A DNA stretch of 64,000 bases from Patiria pectinifera (Eukaryota > Echinodermata > Asteroidea > Valvatida > Asterinidae). The notes beneath the pieces are model-generated. The model was given only the letters and a program-made list of their open reading frames with translations. It had not been told where the DNA came from and did no database searches. The position numbers were made by a program, and so were the translations under genes. Location: the NCBI GenBank assembly GCA_029964075.1, contig CM057144.1, positions 13,415,281 through 13,479,280 on the forward strand, given 5' to 3'. Below, piece by piece: positions 11,701-23,700 of the stretch; the stretch's first letter is position 1; every line of letters starts with the position of its first letter.

Positions 11701-14700
11701 GAGGCAAAGACAAGGTGCTCAGTATTTCACCAGCCAAGTTTGAGGTCTCAATTCCATTTTTAAAGGAGACTTTCGACCAGTGTTCTCGACCAATGAAATT
11801 ACAGTGTCCAAGCACACGACATAATGTTATTGTTAATGAGAGGTGCAAATCGGGCGATTCACAATACAGTGCGCCACCACGAGTTTGCCATGGAGAGTCC
11901 ATTTTTCAAGTTTACGGTCGACAAAACATGGCCCATTTGAATGAGTGTCAGTAGATAACTTGAGCTAATTTGTTATAGATTTTACACTGGGGTTGGCATA
12001 CCTCCAGAAACTAAGTCCAACTGTGTGTGTGTACAATTTCCCCTGTGGGTGTTGGAATTTGCCTGAATGGGTATGGTTCCTAGTAAATTAGGCTGGGGAT
12101 TTAGGGTTTTAATACAAAAAACACCTTATTGATGAAGATAAAAGGAAATCGTAAACAGATACTCAAATCATACGCTTACGAAACTACTGACCGGAAAAAC
12201 GAACAATTTCAAATGTTCCGCGCTGCGAATTTGTTTTGACCGTCTCCCACAATGCACTGGGAAAAATGAACTCTCCGTGACAAACTCTTGGTGGGCACTG
12301 CTTAATGCAAAAAAACCCAAACTTCTGCTTCCAATTACATGGCATTTGAAAATAGGGTAGGTAGGTAGGGAAAACAAATTTTGTTGGCAATTTTTTTTTT
12401 TTTTTTTTTTTTTTTTACGATCGTACGGAGATGTCTGCATGTACATTGTAGTCAAGGGTAAAAGGTAGTAATTGATGATTTTCAGGTTTTTTTCCTCATT
12501 TTTTCCCCCCAAAAAATTAGGGTAGGGGCTGTCAAAATAGGGTTCCGGTAGGTAGGGTAACCGGAAGCAGAACTATTTTTTTTTTTTGGCCTAATGCACT
12601 GTCAGTACATGTATTTGGACCCTTTGTGTTGTAAACTATGTGTACCTTAAAATTAATACGGACGAACTCAGTAAAAAAATACCATGTTTAGCATTTCAAT
12701 GAAAATGGGCGACGTACATTTGATGGGTGCAGACCTTTAGAACCGAATCAATAACTAATCGTATATTGATAGCAACACTGTTAAGTTGTGGAATTCATTT
12801 AACACAGAATGAAATGAATAAATGTCACAGTGTTGCGCGCGATCACACCATATCATACCTAGTTCCCTATGGGTCGTCTTGTCATAGATCTATTACTGAT
12901 ACAGCACACCTGTCTAGATAGTGTGTGCATGCACCTCTCTCTGTGTGACCCTATCGTTATGAGTCATCACACTCGTAGGATTAATGCGCAGGGCATCTCG
13001 TCTGGAGAGTCCCTTGTCCTAGATACACATGTAATAAGGATTGTGTGGGCTCGTTGGAGGCTACAGTGCTTAAAGAGACATCTTGAGGTGCATACAATGA
13101 GGCAAAAAGTTGAAATCTCTTCAGCAAAGGTGTAGGCCCTAATCATGTTGTTTTGTTCAGTAGGTGTACACAATCTTAAATTGATACACGGGGAAATGGA
13201 GTTGAAAGGTACATGTATAGAGGGTGAGTCACAAAAGGCGGAACCCAAACCCCCAAAATATATTTCATATTTAAAAAAAAATGTAGAGCACCAAAAATAA
13301 TTATGACTAGGAAGCCAATTTCATAAGCTACTTTAAGATGAAAAAATTACTGAAATTGCTCAATCCATTCAAAGAATATCACCTTTTAAACGCAATGACC
13401 CTAAAACCTGTTTCGTCCACAAAAAAAAGCAATGTACATGTATTGTGTATTTTGACTTTTTGGAACAACAAAGAAAATGACACAGAATACTTGTTTCATC
13501 AACTGTCAACAACTGTAGTACACAATATGTTTTTAACAGCCCTGGTTAGGCAACCAATGTGATTTATAACATCCATATGTACTTATTAGTGTTGTTACAT
13601 ATATGTACTTATTAGTGTTGTACAATGTATAGTGGTGGGAGAAATCAGAGATTTCAAAATCTGGTTTATCTGAATATTTGTTTTTAAACTGAATAATGGT
13701 TGTTCCAAATTCACCGGAACTTCCCATCCAGCTGACAGTCATGCCAACAAAAAGTGACGAGGGAGGTGCCGCACGAAATGCCCTCCCAACGACTGGGTAT
13801 AGTTTGCAGGGTTCAATGACCACTGAGCCTTTACGAAAACTCTCCAGAGCTGTAACGTTGAAACAAAAAATAGACAGGAACTCTCTGATGTCAAATAGGC
13901 AGGCTATTCATGCACCACAAAGACCTCCAGCAAATGAATGCAGTTACAAAAATCAGAGACCGACCATGGGGCAATTTGGAGGATGTTGCAGTTGTTTTGT
14001 TTAGCCTGTGTCACAAAAAATGGAAGGCTTCACTTTTTTTTAAAGTTGGTTTCATACAACCGGATTCCAAAATTGAAACAAAGATTTCAAACTGAATTTA
14101 AATAAAATCCGAATTTAATCCCACCAGTGACCACTAGTACTGCATGTCTGACAAATTATCTAATATTTATTTAGAAAATTATTGCAGTCTAGTCATAAAG
14201 TAAGTTTGTTGACATGTGTGAAAGTAACAGGTCCTTGTTTTTGTTTACCTCCGTTTTCCCTACAGAGTGAGCCTATCATACATGATGATGTCGTCATCTT
14301 TCCCCTGAGTGCTCCGTTGAACACCTTGCCAAGTTCCCTGCGGACGCTGACCGTGTCGGTGCACATCACCAGTCAGGCCACGTCCCGCCGATACCCACGA
14401 GAAAACAACTACCTGGATTTACTCCTGCAGTTACCCATGGAAGACGTCTTTCAGCTACAGCGCCCTCTGTTGAAATGCACCGGTGAGAATACCACAGAAT
14501 TGGGAAGTCAAGGGTGTAGCCAAGTAAATAGGCCAAAAATCCATCCACCGAGTTTATGAATAATGTTATACATTTTAAATGATTCTTTAGAGGTTCTGAG
14601 AGCCATGAAATTGGAGAATTGAAACATAAATTGCACTGCAGCTCAGGCCTGGACTTTAGAAAAATACTGCCCTCAATTTTACCAAAAATAGTCCACATTT

Positions 14701-17700
14701 TTTTGTAATCGTTTACACGTTCGTGAACAAGTACACGTGTACATGTAAGCCAGCTACTCTGGTTCTCTGACCTGACAACCCCCCCCCCTCCCCCAACATC
14801 TAAAGATTGCTCTGTTTAATCTGAAGTAGGGTCGGGGAACCAGACTACAAGACATGCATTTTTTTCTTTGTTTTTCCAGCATCTACATGTATGAAAGCAA
14901 AACCTTAAACAGGTTAGCATGACAATCTTTGCTATAAAAGACTAACCCCCAAATCCATCCATTTTTGAAAATTACAACGAAAGCAAATGTCATATATTAT
15001 CTTTTAAAGTTGATGAACTTTTGACCTTTCAAGATGATCACTGATATGACCTCCAGATGGATAGCTACCAGAATTGTTAGAAAAATTGACAGAAATCTGG
15101 ACACTCTGGGGTCTTTCGTTTGTACAAGAATTCCATCACAGCATGCTTCTGAATGCCCTTGCCATATGGTCCGTACCCAACTCGGCATGGGTCTGGACCC
15201 AGGATTCCTTGGCCTTGCTCTTGACAAGTTGGAGTCGCATCAGACTGTGCTTTGGTATAAACATCGGAGGCAAACCCTTGCTCAAAATTCTGGACTTCAC
15301 ATCATTGGAGTGTCTTGAAAAAGTCCTTTCGTTCCGTCCGAGTGGCAAAAGTACAGCTTCTGGTGCTTACAGATATCGGGACACTTGATCACTCTGCACA
15401 CAATCGAGGCCCCCTTCAATGGCGAGAAAGCATTGTGCAAGCTATTGTACAAAGCAACTGCCCTGTCACGGATTACCTGAACAATAGCTAGCACAATGCT
15501 TCCGCCATTGAAGGGGGCCTTTGTGATAGAATTGACAGCGTGCCAGGATTGCTCTACATACAATGTATACTGCACATGTAGCAACAATTTGAATTTTACA
15601 GTTTTGCATTTGATAGTTATTGTTACTGAATATCTGTTTTTTTTTGGGTGGTTTTTTAATTAAATTTATTTTGCAGTGAAAGCAGAGTTGGCCATTCTAC
15701 CTCCGCCTGAGATTCGATGCCAACATGTGGCCGTGGCAGGCAAACATTTTCTTATTATCAAGGGTGAGTTAACCCTCCTTTTGTTTGATCAATCACAGAC
15801 AGTTAAAAATTCAAGCCCGTTCCCCTTCCATGCCTTTCACACAGGCTAGTCACCAACAGTCAGATCATATTTCATGTAGGCATGGTGGCTAGTCAAATTT
15901 CATCAACAGACAAAAGCAGGTGACTGGTAGGCACAGCTGGCTTATCAATCTCCTTCAGTCAAAGCATAGCTATATCAGGTTTCATAACAATCACAGCCAG
16001 TCAATCCTGCTTTGTGAACGCAGGGAACACTCAACTGTTAAAAACAGTCATTTGGTTTATTTTGACTGCTGGGCTGGCCTTGTTGAAATTGCCAGCCAGA
16101 GAGGGAGGGTTAATAAATTGTGGTGAAGACAGAAAGTTTTTGTCACTTTTATCTTTATGTTATGTATTGAAGACAATCTATGGATCAAGAATTTCATATC
16201 ATAAATCTGAAATCCACAGTGTATTTTAAAGTTTGAAGTTTAAGTTTTAATTTATTTTTTTTGGAATCTGGAATTTTAATTTCTCCCTTCTCATTCACCT
16301 TCAGACGTAAAACCTACCTCCTTTTACTGCATGTGTTCTTTTGTCCCATTACAGTTAACAACGACTATGCAGAGAGGCTGATACTAGACCAGGTTGAAGT
16401 GCATAGGTTCAAGAATTGCATATAAATCTGAAATTCACAGCGTATTTTAAAGTTTGAAGTTTAAGTTTTAATTTAATTTCTTTGGAATCTGGAATTTTAA
16501 ATTTCTCCCTTCTCATTCACCTTCAGACGTAAAACCTACCTCCTTTTACTGCATGTGTTCTTTTGTCCCATTACAGTTAACAACGACTATGCAGAGAGGC
16601 TGATACTAGACCAGGTTGAAGTGTTATGGAATAAGAACCACAGTCTGCAGCACGCACCCCATCCAGCCTGGCCGCATAAGACTGATCAAGCCTCAGTTAA
16701 CGAGTATGTACCAGATTGTCTGCCCCAGATTAGGATGTGAGCTTGGACACTTAGTCGTTTCATTGATTATTAGTAGAAGTATACATGGTGAGTCAAAAAG
16801 AAAGTGACCTGGATTATTGATGTATTTTTGTCTTAAAAAGCAATCAAATTTGATACGCTTATAAACTATGTCTTAAAAGAACATGTTCTTCCACTCATAA
16901 TAATAATAATAATAATAACGGAAATTTATACCGCGCCAGTATCTGCCATACATGACGCTCATGGCGCAAATCAAAACTTATATCAAATCAGAAAATACCA
17001 AAACAATTAAATTTAACTAAACAAGAATATTCGGAGTGGTCTGAAACAAATACGTCTTCAGGGCAACTTTAAATTCAGAAAGCGATGAGATATTGTGAAT
17101 GGCGAGGGGTACTTTGTTCCAAAGATGACGACCTGCGTAAGAAAATGATCAATCACCCCAAGATTTGTGAGAGTGAGGGACAACAGGCAAAGAAGCATCA
17201 GTAGATCTCAATTGCCTGGATGGATTGTAAAAGGTCTATGTTGGAAAATGCTTGAACTTCCCCCCCCCCCCCCGAGTTTGTCCAAAAAAAATTTGATAAT
17301 TTTTTTCATTGAGAATTTTTTTTAGTCCCACGATTTGACTGGTTTGATATGTATGTAATAGGGATGTAAATGGCGGCACTGCTGTCAAAATGGTCCGTTC
17401 TCCCCCTCTCTCCCCCCCCCCCCAAAAAAAATATTTTCTGGGGCCTTAAATTTTGGGCAACATTTGTTTTTTTAAATTCAAATTTCTAAACAAAATTGGA
17501 AAAACAAAATTGTGAGACCCACCAAGCCAAATCCTAGGTGCACCACTGACCTGTTGGATGATAATAGCTGTTGTTGTTGATATTCTGTTGCAGTATTCTA
17601 GATGAGATGGATAATACATTCATAGAGTTGGTCTCTAGTCCGTCATATCACACACCATCGTCCCTTCAACCCTTAGAGCAACACGCGTTCGTCTTCCAGC

Positions 17701-20700
17701 TTCACTTCAGCCAGTTCTGGAGAAGCAAGCCAGCTAAGGTATACATGTCTGGCCAGTTCAAGACTGGCATTTGTGAAGATGACGTTTCTGGAATTTTATT
17801 GTATTTTTTTGGGTGATATTCTTTATCAGTTTTTTAATACCGACCAAATTGCCACTTGATGTGTATTTGCATCTGACTTGGTCCCAGTCGATTGGCACTA
17901 ACTCCCTAGGCATTTTTGCTAGGATGCAACCTCAATCCTGCAAAATCCTCCAACTGCCTCCATGTAAAAATTTGCATTCAGCCTCAATCCTGCAAAATCA
18001 TCCGTTGTTTCTTGAATGTGATCCTTGGAAGGGTGACCACTGCCTCAATCCTGCAAACTCCTACGGCAATCACTGTCAATATGTCAAGGCAGAGCCAGTG
18101 ACATCCTGGAGCAGTGTAGAGGATTTCAAGCATAATCTACTTGTAGGCCTAAATTTATGCACGGCTGAGCAAAAATAACACGAGATCCAGCCTAAGACCT
18201 TGACACATTGCATCCTGCAAAATCGGCCTCAGGTTTTTGCCATGCAACCTCAGTCCTTCAATGTCCGGCTTCTGATTTTGCAAGGAGGATTTGGGACGAT
18301 TTTGGAAGGTTAGGGTATAAAATTATCATGTTTAGCCATGCTTTCTGCTGGTAGTAGCTCTGTGCAACTGGATATATTTATAGCGTTATTAATGTCATTG
18401 TTTAAAGGTAAAATACCAACATTCGCAAGCATCAAAAAAAAAAAAAAATCAAATTATTGTGAAATACTTTACTTGACTGTAAGTGAATAATAGTTTCAAG
18501 CATCCTGTGAAATCATGGCACTTGGTGTGCTGTCATTTTCAAGAAAAGCAAAATTTGTGCGTCAATTTTCAACGATGGTTGGCCGACCATCTTTGGAAAA
18601 AATACCTGACTTTTTTTTTCAAATACTGCCCCCAACTTTACAAAAATTTTGGTAGCCCACATTTGCTTTGCAATCGGTTACACATATCCGTGAACAGGTG
18701 CAAGCCAGCTAGTCTGGTTCCCTGACCTGACAATTCCCGATGTTCTATAACTTGCTTTGTTTCCTCTGAAGTAGGGTCAGGGAACCAGGCTACAAGATCA
18801 TTTTTTTTTCCCCAGCCAAAATACCCCAAAACTTTAAACAGGTCAGTCTAAAAATATATCTGCTATCAAATACTAACCCCCAAATCCATCTTATTTCTGA
18901 AAATTACAGCAAAAGCAAATGTTGTATATTACCTTTAGACATTTTTGTGGAAGCAGGCGATAACTTGGGACTGGGTTCAACTAACGCTTCATTCTGCTAA
19001 CCTACATGTTGTCATTGCACACTAACGCCATCGTCCTCTTGACTCATTGTGTGTCAATCCAGGGCATTGAGTTGCCTCTCTTACTGAGTATCACGTGGTA
19101 CGTTCAGTCCATGGCCAGTAGGCAAACTGTCTGCACTCACTACTCACTGCCTAGCCTGAGACTGGATTTCCCATCCTTCATCATGTCTGCACAGTGTCCG
19201 TCACCCATACAGGTTGGCAACAGGTTCGTCAATCAGGCTCATCTCTGTGTTGTCAGTCTTCATGTGTTTTGTTAAAATTAAAGCAGCCAATATATCGTGA
19301 GTGTCGGACAACTCGACCGTTTGCAAACTCGTCTTGGGACAAGTCGACCGTGAGACAACTCAACCATTGAGACAACTTGACTGTTCACTAAGTCGTCCGC
19401 TTTGAGACAAGTCAACTTTGGCACGGAAACAACTCGACCGTGCGAGGTGTTGTACATGTGTATAGCTAGCATATAGCGGGTGGTATTTTCCACATAGGTT
19501 GCCCGTCAATGTTTGGTCGTTTGGCTGTGTCGCGTTGCGGGTAAGTCGCAAAATCTGTGGCATGACCATGCTCGGGGACCCCGGGCCAGGTGCACGATGG
19601 CACGGCATGCAAGGCGCGGTGGGCGCCGGAACTTAGCGCGGTGCACGCACGGTCGCAACGGTGACGTGGCATGCACGGTGGTGCGGGGCGAAGTTCAGCG
19701 AATCCCAGTCCCAGCCGGGCTAACCCCGATCCTCTCGTCCAGCAACCCCAGCCCCATCAACCTGCCCCGTCCGGGTCAAGTCCAACTGTGTCCCGTCAAG
19801 CAATCGCAACCCCACCAACCCGATTATCAAAATCTGGACACGCAAAAAATCCCCGGCCTGGTTCCAAAATCAAATTACGACCGAGCCCCACGCCCGCAGA
19901 ATGTACCAGCCCCAAAAACCTTGCCCACAAAAAAAAGACACACAAGAAGTGCGAGTCGACTCGTCTCAACGGACGACTTGTCACAACGGATGACTTGTCT
20001 TTCCATTTGACGCACAGACGTTCGAGTTGTCGCACCGATCAAGTTGGCAAACGGTCTAATTGTCCGAGCCCCATATGTCTATAAAATCTAAGGTCACTGT
20101 GCCCCCACTGTACTTGTTCTACATAACCCCCGAGGACATATACACAAAGGGAGAACAACAGATCCTTTCAGTCCTCGGGAGTTTGGTCTCCTGTTCAAAA
20201 CGGTCCTCTGCAGTAGGTTTGTGTGCTTAGTCAATTGGAGAGTCTTATATTACAGGGACAAAGGAAAACACAAAGCATTGTCCTCGGGAGTATAGTGAAA
20301 CAAGAGTGGGTGTTTCCACAGTGATGACAAGACATGATGAGTACACTTGTCAATGTCATTGCTGCAGTGTGTCCAGCGTCCACATGAAGAAGCTACAGGC
20401 TTGTGTACATTTAGATGACGTTTAGTCGCACATGTACATTGTACTCTTCGCCAATCAGTGTGTGCACTATATCCATGCTATTTACTTGTGCATTTCATCA
20501 TGAGTTGTCCACTCATCAACTGTTCCTTGACAGAGTCATTGTAGCCCGCATCAATTTAGGTTACAGGCTTAAGACTTCTAACTCACTCTTAGAACATTGC
20601 ATTCCATGAAATTTGATTTAATTACATATTTTAATTATCAGACCAGTCACAGGTTTATAACCTTCTGCCCTTCTTCTTGTTAACAGTTAGATCCCCAGTG

Positions 20701-23700
20701 CTAGCTTTTTTTCATCTACGCTCCCGTCTTGCCTGTGTCGCTAAACCCCTCGACTGGTCTACTAGAAATTCTGTCTTAGCTTTAGCTTCCTACATCTGTC
20801 AACCTGCTAGCTTCATCACCATTTCAAACATTCTGCAATTATTTTTTTTATGAGGCACATGTCTGTTATTATGTATCACAATCATGGTCCCATTTCATGA
20901 TCATGAAACACGCATATTCTGCTAGAAGGATTAACTTTTGACCAACTTTTCTCGTTGGGGTTGTAAATTCTGTATTGGATTGCTACTTTCCCTTCTTTCA
21001 TGTAATTTATAAACACTGTATACTCGATGTAGTCAAGCTTGTGAGAAAAGAAATCACAAAATCACAAGCTTACTCGGTGGGACTCGAACCCACGACCGCC
21101 TTCTTACTAGTGCAGGTCGGCCGACCAGCGTTGGAGAAAACTGGCTTTTTTCAAAAACTGCTTCTAAATTTTCATATTTAGTTATTTCGCATTTTCTTTG
21201 CAAACAATTACACACCTGTGAAGGAGTACAAGCCTGCTAGACTGATTCTCTGACCTTACAGTTCCCCAAAGTCTAAAATTGCTCCGTTTCATCTTAAGTG
21301 GGGTCAGGGCGCCAGACTACAAGAACATGATTGGTTTTCTTGGTTTTTGCAGCATCTACAAGCCCAAAACGTGAAACAAGTCATTGTTACAATATTTTCT
21401 ATAACATACTAATCCTTTAAATCCATTTATGTCGGAAAATTGCAGCAAAAGCAAATGTTGTACATTCCCTTTAAGTGATTCAACAATGGAGTCTTTTTTT
21501 TGTTTTTGTGGGAAGGTGAAGGGATATATTTTAACTGTTCTATCTGTCTGCTCAACTCTATATCCAGTTAATGCTTGCTGAATACTAATCACTGCACACA
21601 TCGTTCTCTTCACGTAACAGTTTTAACGTGAACTACACGTTACTAAACAACCTTCAGGACTTCTTGGGAATAACATTACTATGGATGCCCGGCAATCGCT
21701 CCATGACAGACACAGGTACTGGTAGCTTATAGAACGTGTAGTTCACATTCATTTTAACCTCTCTGGTAGCATGCGTATTTCACTAACAACTTGACTGATA
21801 GAAAGGAAAACAGCCACAAAACATGTTTTTGGGACGCCCAAGAACGACGCTTTACCTTTTGAGGGATTTTTAGGTTATTTTTTCTCTCAGAATCTAGAAG
21901 TGTTCGTTTTACAGAGTCCATGCTAAAAGTTTTGAATTTTCTGGTCCAATTTAATCCCTAATCCTAGTTCCCTAGGCATTTTTGCTAGGATGCATCCTCA
22001 ATCCTGCAAAATCCTCCAACTGCCTTCATGTAAAAATTGCATACAGCCTCAATCCTCAAAAATCATGCCTTATTTCTTGAATGTGGTCCTACCGGTACGA
22101 AGGGCGACTGCTGCCTCAATCCTGCAAAATCCTCCAGCAGTCACTGTCAATATGTTGAGGCAGAGCCAGTGACATCCTGGAGCAGTGCGGAGGACTTCAA
22201 GTATAAGATTGAGTATAAGATTGTGATCTTCATTTTCCAGACGAGACATCATCCCGATTTATTGAAGAGGCTGTAGTATGTGAGCAACCCAAGATGGATC
22301 TTGGAGTCTGTCACAAAGGGTCAACGACTGACGTGTCAGTGACCTTCCAGGCTGTTAGATCCGGCGTACACGAGGTAGGCAGCTCAATTGTATTTCATCT
22401 GTGGAACCACGCCTTGCACCGGTTGATAAGGTTAAGGCACATGCATATATTTTCGGTAACCCTATAGAGCTTTCTTTGCCAGCCGGTGATTGGCACTGGT
22501 TGCCAACCGTTGCCAACCAGGCCTGGGCAAACTAAAAAAAAGGTAAAGGGGACGAACCTGTATTCACAGGAACGGAGTGCCCATCTCTCTTTCATAGCGA
22601 TTGGGCCAGACTCATATGCTGCTGTGGGGGGATCGCCACACCTCCTCCACAGCTAGTCTGTTACCTTCCCAGCATTGAACAATGCCGGTACCCATTTAAC
22701 ACCTGGGTTGAGAGGAGTAATTGAGGTGAAGTGCCTTACTCAAGGGCACAACACGCATGGCCACGGTGGGGTTCGAACCCACAACCTCTCAATCACGAAT
22801 CCTGTGCTCCACCGCTAGACCACACTATGGAAGGTTGACATCATAGCTAGCATTGTTTTCAAACATCATTGCTACAAAATATACTACAAAGTCTATCAAA
22901 GACCAAATAAAAATGCATTTCTTACACAAGGAGGATGAATATGCAATTTTTGGTGAAATCTGTTGCCAACCATGGCTTGAATTTATGCCCTTGCAGCCCA
23001 TACAAAATGACGCTCAACGTTTACAAACGGAAGAAAGGTTTATAGGTGTAAGGAGCACGGAGTGCATGCACATGACCTGTGAATGAACATTGTTCATCCT
23101 CAGTGTTAGCTTCCAGTACGAGTGATTCCCAATACAGTGTGCCACCAAGGGGCTGCTAAGGAGAGTCCATTTATCAACCTTATGCGGCCGTCAAAAACGT
23201 GGCCGACTAACCGCAATTTGAACGAACTTGAGGAAATGTTTGATAGATCGGGGCGTAGCATTCTGCCGCCTCACAAAAAAACACTATCTTGATACAAAGA
23301 AAAACTAAAGATATTTGAATCATTTACGAAACTAGTGACTGGACAACGTAACAATTTTAAGTGTCCCACGCCAACGGCAAATTTGTTAACCGTCTCCCAC
23401 AATGCACTGCAAAAATGGACTCTCCGTGGCAACCTCTCGGTGGCGCACTATTGGGAATCGCCCGTATTGTGAACGCTGAATGATACTTTTATCATCAGTC
23501 TCATCACACTAACTAAAATGTAAAATAGCAGTCAACCAGTGACTAGTTGGTCTTCATTTCGTGGTCGTTCAGATCGGCAAGTTTATGAAGTTGAAACTGC
23601 AGTACGCTACGCCGCCCAATCAACAACCACCCCAACCGACGACCGCTCCCTCGTCGCCGTCCAAACTACCTCCGGTCGCCATGGCGACCCCTGGCGAGGA

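Larger units (their letters stand above)
8736..14265. other. TRAPPC14: TRAPPC14 intron 1, transposon-rich
   Basis: 5.5 kb holding a SINE (8830-9125), a hAT MITE (9675-9973), a TTAA element with a nested piggyBac-like MITE (10582-11555), a foldback element (about 11851-12312), a poly-T run and short tandem 'atatgtacttattagtgttgt' repeats at about 13572-13622. No additional coding exon found. Confidence 0.7.

Noticed and set aside
12168-12512. 114-codon minus-strand frame with poly-Lys
   Set aside because: Its lysine run is a translated poly-T tract, and the rest is a foldback repeat.
16355-16403. First copy of exon 4 as the functional exon
   Set aside because: Reading from this acceptor gives a stop after seven foreign residues; the second copy continues in the family-like frame and has a matching-phase donor.
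19513-20084. Two overlapping long open frames rich in P/R/S
   Set aside because: They are entirely inside the GC-rich core of an inverted-repeat transposon in intron 6; composition explains the lack of stops and no domain is visible.
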